Positions 24,577 through 34,400 of a stretch of DNA of 64,000 bases are shown one piece after another (the first letter of the stretch is position 1; every line of letters begins with the position of its first letter). Both the position numbers and the translations under genes were made by a program. The stretch lies in NCBI RefSeq assembly GCF_030867145.1, contig NC_134433.1, forward strand, positions 15,907,896-15,971,895, in the 5' to 3' direction. Origin of the DNA: Opisthocomus hoazin. Lineage: Eukaryota > Chordata > Aves > Opisthocomiformes > Opisthocomidae. Below the pieces are notes generated by a model. That model was given only the letters and a program-made list of their open reading frames with translations. It had not been told where the DNA came from and made no database searches.

Positions 24577-25319
24577 GCCACTGCCATGGAGGTAAACGGC
24601 AGGGAAGGCAGCCGTCGAGCGGTTCAGAGACGCAGTCGAGCGTGGGTGCCCTTTGCAAGCAGCCAGCGAACGACGCGTGTCCCTGCACACGGGAGCTGCC
24701 ATCACCCCACCAGCGACGGAACGCCCCGGCCAGGCGCCCTCAGAACGCTCTGATGGTTCATGTCTTATGATATTTAAAATAATTGAATGCAGGATGGTAT
24801 AAAGGATTTGGGTTTTTTTTTTGGGGGGGGGGGGGTGGGGTGTCACTGTCATCAGGGTTTCGGTGCTTGGTGCTCTTACACTGCACACTGGGTGGCATCA
24901 GGGCTCGCACCCACCACAGGGATCAGCACCCTGCGGAACAAATGAGCTTTAAAACCCCTCTATTTTATTATTCTTTATTAATAACGAGGAGGCCCTTGTA
25001 AATAGCCATGAAAGGAAGTGCTTAAGCTCGTAATTAATAAATGCTGGCTGGGTTTCTGCTGCCGAGGCGCAGCCTGGAGATGCCCGGCGGGGGACACAGC
25101 TCTGCCGAAGCGGCGGGCGCTGCTTCCGTCCGCGCCGCAGGTCGATAAACCTGGGCAATGTCACCGGCGTCCCCGGGAGAGCCGGGACGTCTCCTCCGCG
25201 GCAGGCAGGGCGCGGGGGCTCACCCATCCCATGGGTGCTGCGGTGGGGGGTCCCCCGGGCTCGCTGCCCGCCGCATGCAAACCCCAGAGCCCCGCTGCCT
25301 CCCGAAACCCGCCGTTACG
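24577..25319. other. Intergenic, no gene seen
   Basis: Contains a T10 run followed by G13 and TGGGG (24,813-24,840), likely polymorphic, an AT-rich patch at 24,950-25,050, and GC-rich sequence at 25,060-25,320. Confidence 0.45.
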
Positions 25320-25865
25320 GCTCGGTCGTAAATGTTTATGACAGGAGGGAAAGGAAGTAAATCACATTTATACCCCTTGTTTTCTTTATCGGGGCACTAA
25401 TTCGACAGGGAAGGGAAATTTTTGCTTATTTTACAACTCTGCTTTTGGCTGCAATTTGATTTCAGTAGCTGGGAGGCGAACACAAAATCTTATTTTTATT
25501 CCGGAGTCGGTATAAAAATTTACATTTTGACACAGACCCCCGCTAACATTTTAGTGCAGATATAGCGGGCCTCCGGGCCTTTCGCAGAACACATAACCCA
25601 GCCTGTAATACACTCATAATTCACTAATGTTTGCTGAATGACAGGGTTAAGTGGCTGCTATTCCCGGCCTCCCACCACACTAATGCACTCCAGACCTGCG
25701 CTCCTTTTCTTCTGGATCGCAGTCAAATCGTTTCCTGCAGCCCTCGCAGTGGCAGCTCCTTCCACCCCGAATAAACACCACTTCCAAAATTATTTTCGTT
25801 TGTTTTTCTAATCTAATTTTCCCCTTGGTGCTCCACTAATCATCCACCCCATTAAGGGCTCGATG
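25320..25865. promoter_or_regulatory. Candidate regulatory element (550-bp AT-rich island beyond the MSI2 3' end)
   Basis: A repeat-free AT-rich island with forkhead-type GTAAATGTTTATGAC (near 25,327), CACTAATGTTTGCTGAATGACAG near 25,622 (FOX- and MEIS-type cores) and several TAAT/TAATC motifs. It is bounded by CpG-rich sequence on both sides. This is the strongest conserved-element look in the intergenic part, but conservation could not be tested. Confidence 0.35.
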
Positions 25866-25879
25866 TGTTGACTGCTTTC

Positions 25880-26225
25880 CAGAGAGGAGCCCGTCCTGCA
25901 TCCCGCCGCGCGCTGACCTTCGCCGGCACGACGCCGGCTGAGCCCCCGGCTGCCACACGCCGGGACCCCGCGGCGGGGCCGGACCCGGAGGCGATGCCCG
26001 TGGCGGGGGCTGCCGGTGTGGAGAGGTTTGTGGGTGCTGGTGGGGCTGGGTGGTCCCCTCCATCCCAGCCCAAACCCCGATCCCGGCCTCCCGGCCGAGC
26101 CCCCGCCTGCGGGAGCCCCGTGCACGGGGACAGGGACGGGGAGGCGTGGGTGCAGCCCCACCACGCGGGAGCAGGGGGGGTGACGGGCGACGGGGCTGCG
26201 CGCTGGCCTCCCCCCAGGAACCAAC
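25880..26225. other. CpG-rich block adjoining the MSI2 3' end
   Basis: About 340 bp of dense GC with many CpGs, ending a few tens of bases before the predicted MSI2 cleavage site. It could be a CpG island. No TATA box, exon or gene start is recognised on either strand. Confidence 0.5.
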
Positions 26226-26271
26226 ATTTCACCCCCCAATGAAAAGGACGCCCGGGATCTGTTCAAAACAG

Positions 26272-26277
26272 TTTATT
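26272..26277 (-). terminator. MSI2: Distal poly(A) signal AATAAA of MSI2
   Basis: Sense-strand AATAAA followed by CTGTTTTGAACAG and then a U/G-rich stretch about 30-50 nt downstream (near 26,225-26,245). This is the layout of a real cleavage site, expected near 26,250-26,260. Sequence to the left is CpG-rich and unlike the UTR, which supports this as the gene end. Confidence 0.7.
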
Positions 26278-26347
26278 GTATTTTTTCGTCAGACAAACAC
26301 ATTGATTTCTGGACCACAGTAGAGGATGGAAACCTTTCACAAACTTA

Positions 26348-26353
26348 TTTATT
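26348..26353 (-). terminator. MSI2: AATAAA hexamer in the MSI2 3'UTR
   Basis: Sense-strand AATAAA in an A/U-rich context, 76 nt upstream of the distal signal. It could serve the same end region. Confidence 0.35.
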
Positions 26354-26470
26354 TGAAAATACAAATATAAAATTATACTTTCCACATCTGTGATGTGAGA
26401 GACCCCCATCCACATAGTATTTTACAACAGGGCTTTAGAAAGCCATACACAGAGACCTGAAAGATGCTTG

Positions 26471-26513
26471 ATATATATAGATACATATATATATGTATAT
26501 ATATAAAAAAAAA
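26471..26513. repeat. (TA)n / A-run low-complexity tract in the MSI2 3'UTR
   Basis: Alternating AT/TATA dinucleotides with a self-complementary core (TACATATATATATGTA), followed by a run of A on the plus strand (U in the mRNA). Likely length-polymorphic. Confidence 0.8.
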
Positions 26514-26585
26514 GTCACTACCAAAGTTCTCATCAGTTCATACTAAAGTATAAAAGGAAGGGCTAGGCCTGCCACTGTGCCATAG

Positions 26586-26591
26586 TTTATT
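26586..26591 (-). terminator. MSI2: AATAAA hexamer in the MSI2 3'UTR
   Basis: Sense-strand AATAAA (context CTAAATAAACTATG) about 310 nt upstream of the distal signal; a candidate alternative poly(A) site. Confidence 0.35.
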
Positions 26592-26733
26592 TAGGTACAT
26601 TTATGACCACCTGAAATGCTTAGACTTGCATCCTAGTACTGATGGAGTTCAGACCTCGTACAACAGAGAATGGCGGGGATTCGCTACCTACGACGGTCGA
26701 CGCGACACACGAGCCCACGCGCGGTGTGACGAG

Positions 26734-26741
26734 TATGTACA
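26734..26741 (-). promoter_or_regulatory. Pumilio-type element UGUACAUA
   Basis: A third exact UGUANAUA match, near the distal end of the UTR. It would be kept only in the longest 3'UTR form. Confidence 0.35.
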
Positions 26742-26884
26742 GACCCGAGAGGCGGGCGCTCGGCGAGTCCCGCGGCCCCCCCGGCTGCCGGGGCTTCGCC
26801 CTGCTCGGGCACCGAGCTCTCTCGAGACAACACAGTCGGACTGGTTGGGAACCGAGCACGAGGATTGACTTTCTCGAACTACTA

Positions 26885-26915
26885 TTTTTTTTTTTTCTTT
26901 TTTTTTTTTTTTTTG
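26885..26915. repeat. T13-C-T17 homopolymer (A tract in MSI2 mRNA)
   Basis: Thirteen T, one C and seventeen T on the plus strand. In the MSI2 transcript this is a genomically encoded A-rich tract able to prime oligo-dT internally. Confidence 0.9.
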
Positions 26916-27699
26916 GTAATTTTTATTACAGTATTAAAGTATTGCTTAGCTTACAGAATCTCCTCACGTAGTGTTCGCACACGGCAACGGGTTCGCCTTG
27001 GATTCTGTACGTATGAAACTCTACAGTGTCTGTGCGCAGACCGGGATCTGCCGGTGTGTCTTCGATGCATCCTGTCTCTTCACCTGACACTAACTTCAGC
27101 TTTCTGTTTGAACTATTTCGCTTAAAAAAACAAACCAAACCACTAAAAAAAAGAATTCGGAAAATTCCACCCAAGAGACATTTCCATAGCATAAAAGACA
27201 GCTATGAGTTAGTGTTGTTTGTTTGTTTTTTTTGTTTTTTTTTTTTTGTAAACAGTTTCATATGCAATATCATACATAACCATGGCTGGCCTTCAGTAAA
27301 AATGTAGTAAACTATATTGCTTTATTATTGATTATGTTGCATTGAGTGAACGGCAGAAACGAAACGGGAAGGTGACTGTGGCTGGAGTCGCTAGCCCGCG
27401 TTCACGCTGCGGATGCAAGCGGCATCCCAGGCTTCAGAGCAGGGCAGAGAGCGACCCGAACCCCTTTCAGGCCGTCACCCGACAATCGCCCCGCGGCTGA
27501 GCTAGCCTAGCCAGACGCGTGACATGCACCAGCGGCACGCTGCTGTACAATGGAGAACAGAAACACCAAAGAGAGCCATGCTACCTTAAAGTCCAAGCTA
27601 CAAGTTCAACTTAAAACGAACAGTTATGAAGGATAAGAAAAAAATAACCCCCAAAGGACAGAGCAGGCTTCATTTTAATCAAGCCAGTCCCCAAGGACG

Positions 27700-27960
27700 T
27701 GGTTATTCTGCGCTGGGGAGGGTACCCCAGCTCCGCTCCAACCACCCCCGGTCTCCGGGCACGGCCGGCGCGGTGCCAGCCCTCCGGGCAGGGACCAACC
27801 TGCTGGGGCGGGCGGTGGGCGCCCGCTTGGCACCGCGGGGTGGGAATCGCCCTCCTCTCGCTCACGCCGGGGGCAGCGGGGCCGTACGAGGTGTTTGGGA
27901 AGCAAAGGGCAAGAGCCCTGGGGCCAGGACCCCTCGCCCCTCGTGCCCGACTAAAACAAA
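27700..27960. other. GC-rich block inside the MSI2 3'UTR
   Basis: About 260 bp of GC-rich sequence with many CpGs in an otherwise AT-rich UTR. No repeat family is recognised. It could form stable RNA structure in the transcript. Confidence 0.5.
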
Positions 27961-29512
27961 GGCGGAGCCGGACCTCTGGGCTGAAAAATTTACAAAAAAC
28001 CCCCAAACGAGGGAACAGAGGAAAATAAACCCCCCTTCGAAATGGACTTCTAGATGAGCGGGGGACTAACGTGAACCTCAGTCTAGGTAGCCACATCGAA
28101 ACATCTCGGATTCCACGACATTTGTGCTATGGGCCACGGGGACTTCTCAAAAGGTATATAAACATCTAAAACATATTCACACAGATTAGCAATTTCTTCT
28201 GAGCATTCTTAAAAAAATATTTTTTTTTCTCTTAGTAAAATCGTTTTAATATACCGTGCCTCCCTCTTTTAAAAAATAAATTAAAAAAATCCAGTTTTGC
28301 ATATCTAGCGTTAGCATTTAAGGTAGTATGGCACATCCCCCTTTCAAAGTCAAGGGTGGGGATCTAGAAATGCCTTCGAGTTTGCCAGCATTTTTAACAT
28401 TGTGAGACCTTTGGTTAGTTGAAACCGCATCAGATCAGCAAAAGAAAAAAATAAAAACCAAGAGAAAAAAACCCAAAGTAAAGAGGAAAGAAAAAAAACC
28501 AGGAAAACCTTCCCAAAAGTATTAGCATTTTTTTCTTAAATAAGAGAAAGTTCTATCCTTACTGGTCCTAAATCTGAATAACTACATCTAAATTTTTAAC
28601 CTTAATTACGATACACCTACCAATATGTACTAGAAGAGGAAGAGAGAAAGAGGGGGGGAAAAATTCACTACACTAGCATCAGGACAGCACTCTTACAAGA
28701 TCGCCATTTTGTACACTATTAACATACAACAATGATCAACAAAGAATATTCTATGAGGTGACAGGGAATGGAGAGGAAAACCAACTGGTAGTACAGTACA
28801 TCATCAACATCGACAAAAGAGCGATAAAAAATTCCCCGACCGTACACTGAATTCCAGGGAATTTGGTTCGTCGTCTTTTTTTTTTTTTTTCGTTTTTGTT
28901 TTTTAAAGAATTGTTTTGTTTCTTTTATTACTTGATCAAGTCTCAATATTTAAAAAGCGTCCAGCATTTTGCTTAAACCTGGTTGTTCTGAAATAAGAAA
29001 AAAACCTAAAATATTACATAAAAAGCATGATTCTTTTTTTAAAAACAAGAAAAACAAGGTTCTCCCCTTCCGGTTAGCAGTATGGTGCCTTGTTTCTGTT
29101 AAAGATGCCTTGCTCTACCTTGTCTATCGAATGTCTACGTTAGTCTACTTGTTAGTAAAATTTACAAAAATAGGAGTGCAGCAGCTCTTTTTAACAAATG
29201 TCGCATTCAGTGTCTTATACTGGCTGTACCTAAAGTACCAAATTTATAAACGTAACAATTTAAAAAAATATTAATAAAACTTGTCAATATTACGTTAAAA
29301 AAAGAAGAAATATATCCACACTACAGTATGTTCTTAATGCCACCTACCATGTTGTACTTCTAGTTTGCTGTTGCAGGCCTATTTACCAATATTAAAAAAA
29401 TTAAATTAAAAAATATCCTTCATAAGTTTCCTCCCCCGACAGAGGACCATATATATAACAGCCAAATATTAAACATGTGCAAATAGGAAACTGTCAGTTT
29501 TTCCCCTACCAG

Positions 29513-29523
29513 TCACAGTGCAA
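29513..29523 (-). promoter_or_regulatory. Overlapping microRNA seed matches (miR-128, miR-130/301, miR-148/152 types)
   Basis: The sense strand reads TTGCACTGTGA. This contains CACUGUGA (an 8-mer match to the miR-128 seed), UUGCACU (the miR-130/301 family seed) and UGCACUG (the miR-148/152 family seed) overlapping in 11 nt. Seeds are from memory of the families; occupancy is inferred, not shown. Confidence 0.35.
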
Positions 29524-29969
29524 TGATGTTTTATACTTTATTTTTTTTTTTAAATTCTGTTTACAACTACAATAAATTAAAATCTTCCGTTGCTTCTAGG
29601 GTGAAACTTGTAGCACTGAGGTATTCCCAAAAAAAAATTAAAAAAAAAGAAAAAAAAACCAAAACCAAAGTCGCTTTCCTAATTTGTTAATACGGAAAAT
29701 AATGGATAAAAAAGGTAAGCACGTGAGCGTGCGAGCCGCTCTGCCGGCGGCGGGCGGGCGCGGGGCAGGACCCTCGCCCTGCCCGGGCTGCCCGGGGTGC
29801 CCAGAGCAGCTGAGCTGGCCGGACAGCACATCGCTCCGGTCTGAAAACAACCACCAAAAATGAAATAAAACAAAATACAGGTGTGCTTTGAACCGTAAAT
29901 GCGTTCAATAGGAAAATTGTAGCTTCTTTGTCAGTCTTGGGAAAAGCAGGTTTGAAATGCAAATAATAC

Positions 29970-30080
29970 CACTCGCCGGTTGCCGTGTACGCTGCGCCCG
30001 GCCGCCAGCGCAGCCGCTGGTCCGACGCGCGCCGGGGCGAGCGGAGCAGCGCGCACCCAGCGCCGTGGACCAGCTCCGGC
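29970..30080. other. CpG-dense block inside the MSI2 3'UTR
   Basis: Compact CpG-dense sequence between AT-rich UTR stretches, with similar smaller blocks at 29,715-29,820 and 30,395-30,500. No coding sense is seen on either strand. Confidence 0.45.
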
Positions 30081-30216
30081 AGTTGGCCAAAAAGTCGCAA
30101 ACTTCCTTTTTTTTTTTTCTTCCATTTTCATAGAGAAACTGCCTTAGGCTGACTCCATCACAAAAATAGGTTTGTATTTCTCTTTCTTAATAGTTTCTAT
30201 GTAGTTAATGGAATTG

Positions 30217-30224
30217 TATTTACA
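30217..30224 (-). promoter_or_regulatory. Pumilio-type element UGUAAAUA
   Basis: A second exact UGUANAUA match in the sense 3'UTR, about 550 nt downstream of the first, in an AU-rich context beside a long A tract. Confidence 0.4.
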
Positions 30225-30768
30225 GTATTTTTTTTTTTTTTCAGAATTCACAATTTCAAAAAACCTTATATCACCTCTTTCAACAAAAAAAAGCACTTAT
30301 AGAAAAAGGACGCACAAAAAGTTTGTAGTCCTTGCCTTATTGCCGAAAATAGATAGAATTAGGTTAACGAAGACGCCAGAAACGAAAAGAAGGGCTAGAG
30401 AACCCGCTGCTCCCCCGCGCCCCGCACAAGCCCGCCCCAGCCCGCGCCCGCCGCCGGCTCTGCTCCCCCGGCAGCGGCAGGGCTGGCGCCGGCGGCCGAG
30501 ACTCCTGTCACCATCTCAGCATCCTTTAAGCAATGACGACTACGTAAAACAGCAGGGAGAAGGAGGGGAGGCGGGAAAGAAAAACGAAAGAAAACTCCTT
30601 ACTCTCAACAGTTACGCTATGGTTAGGCTCTCGCTAGGTACACAAAGAATGAGAACTACGTGGCTACGAGACTATGTCAAAACGCTACGAAAAATCGGGG
30701 TTCGGAGAGGTTTAAAAAGAGGGGGGGGGGAACCCATCAAGAAAATAAAACGAACCAGAAATGGATTT

Positions 30769-30776
30769 TATATACA
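30769..30776 (-). promoter_or_regulatory. Pumilio-type element UGUAUAUA
   Basis: An exact UGUANAUA match on the sense strand, about 200 nt into the terminal exon, where PUM1/2 elements often act on translation and decay. Seen as a motif only. Confidence 0.4.
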
Positions 30777-30974
30777 TACTTTTAAAAGCTGTTGTTTTTA
30801 TAGTACAGCAGATTCATGAGATGATGAGAGAGATTCTAAAACAACCTAAGTCCACCGAGTGCCACCTCCAGTTTGTTGGCGTTAGCGGTGATGATGTCAA
30901 AGTCTGATGAGATCACCCCAACGTCGGCCCGGTCAGAAACTTCGCCCCGTCTTGCCCGGACATCCAGAGAGACT

Positions 30975-33059
30975 CTGTGGGGAGGAGAAGGCAGAAGAGG
31001 ACACAGCAGGCGGTCAGAGCCAGCTGAGGGCAATCGGGATTTTTAACCAACCCCCCCCAAGCGTTTGCCAACCTTTGGCCACGCCAAGATTGACCTGCAC
31101 CGGCGGCGAGCCCGGCTGCAACGCCGAGGCACAGCGGTTACTGGTCCCCTTCCCAGCTCCATCCCGGTGGGAAGCAGCCAGCCGGTTACTGGTCCCCTTC
31201 CCAGGCGGGCCATGCTCAGCCCCGCGCTCGTCCGGCTGAGGAGCAATAAAACGCGACTTGATCTATGGGAAGGACAACAAGTGCTCCTCAGGCAGCTGCC
31301 GCGCCAGGAATTTACAAGGCTTCGGTGAAATGAGCTTTTTCTAAAGGCACAGCTCAAGTACTTGAAAGGTAACAACTCCTACCCAGGCGCGCAGCAGTGG
31401 CGGTGATCGATTTGATAACGGAGGCTCCAGCCACTAACGCTCTGCTCCCGCCGGCGCTCAGCGCCGGGATGGGAATCAGCGTCGGGGGACCGGTTCTGCG
31501 GGCGGCCGCTCGCGGGGCTGCCTGCGGCCGGCAACGTGCCCGGCTCGCGCGTTTTTGGGGGTCAGCTCCAGAACCGGTCCCCAGACAGCTGTGCCGGGGG
31601 TGAGGTCCCACCGGCACCCGGGGACCCGCAGCTCAGCCCCACTCCTCCCTGCGGCCGCATCCTGCCCGGGGAGCGGGCCAGGGAGCAGCGGCCTCGGGAT
31701 GCGCCGCCGCAATGAAAGCGTCAAACTCAGTGGTCCTTGAGGAATTAATAATAAGGCTCATTTCCTCCTCTCAAAATGTATTTTAATTAGTAACGAGCAA
31801 CATTAAAAGCACTTTCTGTTTTTAAGTCATTAACGGTTTGAGCCTTCATACTGGCCAGTAAATGATGGCTACAGTTTGACGTGTTGTGGAAAGTGTAAAA
31901 TGATTACAGGGCATTAATCTGATGAACGCTGCCCTCATCGCCGCGTTCCTAGCGTGAATGATGATGTTCTGCCTAGGTCTCCAGCCGGCGTCGTGTGCCT
32001 CCTCGTTATTACAAAGGCTGACGGCCCAGAAATCGAGGAGGACTCGGACAAATTGATCTGTGAACACACACCGATACGTGCAAGTAATAACGGGGATCCA
32101 AGCCGGAGCGCTTAGGCCACCTTTTTCTTCCCCATGAAAAATACTGCTTGGTGGAGCAACTCAATTGATGGAACAATTTCAGGTAATCTTAGGTGTGTGT
32201 GGGTAGAGGAAGAGTCAATAGAAACCCCCTTTATCCCCTAGTATTTAGGTGCAGATCTATTTTTATACAATTTAAAGCCTCCAAATGTTTCCCGCAGTTC
32301 CCAGCCCCCTGACTACCTGTAATTCTAATTTCATACACCGATTTTGAACGCAAGCCATGTGACATTGACCAGGGAGAGCTGGGCAAAAGGCAGCGAAATA
32401 AACTCTGTCACATCCGTTACGTTTGTCTGTACGGAGGAAGAGCTCCAGAGGTAAACCCGTGCCGTTTCACCTCTGGGTTTCATCGACTGGCTTCTCTAAT
32501 CTACGCTGTTCTCGGTGTAAGAATATTTGTTTGCAAAGATGAATATGTCGAAGGCCAACAAAATCATAAAAAAATAAATTAAACATTTAATTAACTTGAG
32601 CTCAGTTCAAAGGGTAGGAAACTGGCGGCGATCCAAGGATGCATTACGCAGGTAATGTCTGTAATTTAATTTGCTTAGGTTTAATTTTTTTTTAATCTTG
32701 ATAATTGCTCTATGGTTACTAGTTACAATGTTATCTTTTAGCGACAATATTTGGTGCAGCACTTCATTAAGAACGACGGCTTCTCTGCAATAGAGCAGTG
32801 GGGCTCATCGACCTTCAGCCCAGCGCGCTGGTAGCAGACCTACGCTCCCCATCGGGACGCTGTCAGCTGGCACCGGGTCCCCTCCCCACGGCGTTCTGCC
32901 CTCGCTGGTTTTTCGGTGGGGTTTTGGCTCTCCACATGACTGCGCTAAGGGCCGTGAACATCAAAATGGGACTTTTGGGGGGTTCAGCTCCCGATCTGCC
33001 TCCCAGTTTCCAACCCGTGAGAGCGATTTGGATAACACGAATCACAGAAAGGAATGATT
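30975..33059 (-). other. Last MSI2 intron (or 3'UTR intron) with an AT-rich, conserved-looking core
   Basis: Between the stop-codon exon and the terminal exon. The first 760 bp (30,975-31,735) are GC-rich. 31,735-32,780 is AT-rich, repeat-free and dense in TAAT/ATTA and AATTAA motifs, the look of a conserved non-coding element. No AATAAA was seen on the minus strand. If the stop-codon exon is not spliced, part of this would be 3'UTR. Confidence 0.45.
31135..31204. repeat. 22-bp direct repeat, two copies
   Basis: CGGTTACTGGTCCCCTTCCC plus AG occurs at 31,135-31,156 and 31,183-31,204, 48 bp apart, about 160 bp upstream (in the gene's sense) of the terminal-exon acceptor. Confidence 0.85.
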
Positions 33060-33201
33060 AAAGGCCAAGGAAAGACGAAATGAAGATAAAATAATTGTTC
33101 ACTTAAAGTAAATATAGGGGAGATGGTAGTTTAGCACAAAGTACAAATGGTATATACTGCAATACCTCCAAGTGAGATGGCAACCAACCATGTGTAACGT
33201 T
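33060..33201 (-). other. MSI2: MSI2 3'UTR directly after the stop codon (end uncertain)
   Basis: AT-rich sequence continuing the stop-codon exon. A possible donor, TGGAG|GTATTG (exon end 33,166), lies 36 nt after the stop, close enough that a downstream splice would not be expected to trigger nonsense-mediated decay. No AATAAA was seen on the sense strand between 33,200 and 31,000. Only ATTAAA variants were seen (for example near 32,660 and 32,580), so an exon ending here would need a weak poly(A) signal. The 33,060 limit is arbitrary. Confidence 0.5.
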
Positions 33202-33243
33202 TCAATGGTATCCATTTGTAAAAGCCGTTGCAATCAAAGGTCC
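33202..33243 (-). CDS. MSI2: MSI2 last coding segment, GPLIATAFTNGYH-stop
   Basis: The acceptor ACAATTTTAG precedes 33,243. The 42 coding nt read GPLIATAFTNGYH and a TGA stop at 33,204-33,202. The phase-0 join to the previous exon (...GHGIA|GPLIA) reproduces the conserved Musashi C-terminus exactly. The preceding intron is 1,982 bp. The coding sequence is small and sits at the start of an exon whose 3' limit is uncertain. It may read on as 3'UTR, or it may splice from a donor soon after the stop (TGGAG|GTATTG, last base 33,166) to the terminal exon at 30,974. Confidence 0.95.
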   Translation of the reverse strand, partial: GPLIATAFTNGYH

Positions 33244-33779
33244 CTAAAATTGTACAATTGTTAAGTTCATCAGTGCTCTATACATGGGAACAGATGATTA
33301 TTAATTTTGGCAAGAAATTATCAAAGGACTTGAAAGACTGTGTTGCCAGCATGAACAGGTATTTCCGAGAGCTGCTCTGGTCGCCTGGGCGTGCTGAGCC
33401 CTGCGGTTACCTTTCCAAGACCATCATCGTCTCATTCCCCCAGGTGCAAAAATGAGCTTTGGCTTTGCCCTTCTTTACTTTCCATCCAGGGTTAGTAAAT
33501 GGACACTGTTAAATAAATATACACGTAAAAAAAGCTAGGGGATTCTTTGCAGTTATTGGGGGAAATTAAGAGGCTGCCAATCTGCAAGTCAAATGCAAAA
33601 ACGTTCTTTGGAGCAGTGTTAGTGCAGACAAATCCGGACACCCAGGCTTGGACCTCGGACCCCGCTCCTTGAAAAACGGGGCTGTTGCTGAAGCCAAAGC
33701 GCCCAGGATTGCAAGAACAAACAGGTCTTTTTCTTTAGGTGAGAAATGGAAACAAGAGGTGTTGCAAGGGGTGAGAGAT

Positions 33780-34400
33780 AGCAGTTTAAATTGACGTAGC
33801 TCTTCGCAGAGCGATAATGTTCCGCATTCGGCACCAGAATTGATCCGAAGGGATTGTCACGTCCCCGGTGTGACCACGGGAGGGGCAGCAGGGCTTTTTG
33901 TCTTTTTGGGTACTGGCACGCAATCGAAATAACACAATCTCAGCAACTTTGTCTGCACTACGCTCCTGCTTCCCCCGCTCGTCCAATTTGGCCAGAGTGA
34001 ATTTCTCCGCTCGGTTTGCGGGATCTTGGGGGAGCCCTCGGTACTTCGCCATCTTTACCGTACCAGAGGGAAAAAGTCTCATCATTTCACTACGAAAAGG
34101 GGGAACCGCTTCAGTTGCAGTTCTTCTGCGTGGGAGACTGACGGCCACCACCGAGGTCCAACCACATTCATGCTAACGCACACAGGTCGAACAGCGCGAT
34201 CCGCAAACCAGCATGCAGCTTCGTTAAGCCAATCTCCGTCGCCCATCATTAGCCGGGCTGCGGAGCCACGCGGCGTTAAAGCGCGGCTTTGCCGATGACC
34301 TGATGACAGAACGGGAGCGACTTGCTGGTACCCTGCGGGTTTTAGGGACTGTCGGCGACGCCGGAACCGGCCGGCAGTGACCCGGGAGGTCAGCAAGCGT
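33780..34400. other. Unassigned CpG-containing segment with long opposed open frames
   Basis: Base composition differs from the AT-rich sequence next to the stop exon. Open frames of 121 residues (minus, 33,786-34,151), 104 residues (minus, 34,082-34,396) and 92 residues (plus, 33,898-34,176) overlap here. The minus-strand 121-residue frame is rich in Lys/Arg/Glu and reads like a natural protein fragment, but I recognise no family. Possible explanations are an old transposable-element piece, an unannotated exon or chance. No terminal repeats or target-site duplication were found. Confidence 0.3.

Larger units (their letters stand above)
26923..29542 (-). terminator. MSI2: Further internal AATAAA hexamers of the MSI2 3'UTR
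   Basis: Sense-strand AATAAA at 26,923-26,928, 27,321-27,326, 28,924-28,929 and 29,537-29,542. Any could give a shorter 3'UTR. The 26,923 and 29,537 copies adjoin long A tracts of the sense strand, where cDNA ends may be internal-priming artefacts. Confidence 0.3.
26255..30974 (-). other. MSI2: MSI2 terminal exon, long 3'UTR (about 4.7 kb)
   Basis: It begins after a very strong acceptor (CCTTCTCCTCCCCACAG before 30,974) and runs without a convincing donor to a canonical poly(A) signal near 26,272. Spliced from the stop exon it is all 3'UTR. Spliced directly from the 35,226 exon in phase 0 it would read SLSGCPGKTGRSF and stop, an alternative C-terminus. The first 150 bases also carry an open frame ending ...TANANKLEVALGGLRLF, but that frame does not match the incoming phase. 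The UTR is mostly AT-rich with long A and U tracts, broken by several GC-rich blocks (27,700-27,960; 29,715-29,820; 29,970-30,080; 30,395-30,500). It contains Pumilio-type and microRNA-type motifs and at least seven AATAAA hexamers, so alternative polyadenylation is likely. Confidence 0.8.

Noticed and set aside
1..26250. A neighbouring protein gene (for example MRPS23 or CUEDC1, which follow MSI2 in vertebrates as I recall)
   Set aside because: No exon or recognisable peptide of any such gene was found; the next gene is probably beyond the left edge.
30836..31033. Open frame ending SLDVRARRGEV...TANANKLEVALGGLRLF as the real MSI2 C-terminus
   Set aside because: The frame does not match the phase-0 donor at 35,226. 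The in-phase reading gives SLSGCPGKTGRSF-stop, and the known Musashi C-terminus is encoded at 33,202-33,243.
33786..34151. Retroviral leader or LTR at the insert-like segment
   Set aside because: Only ten bases resemble a tRNA primer-binding site. No paired LTRs, no TG...CA ends with target duplication and no recognisable retroviral motif were found.
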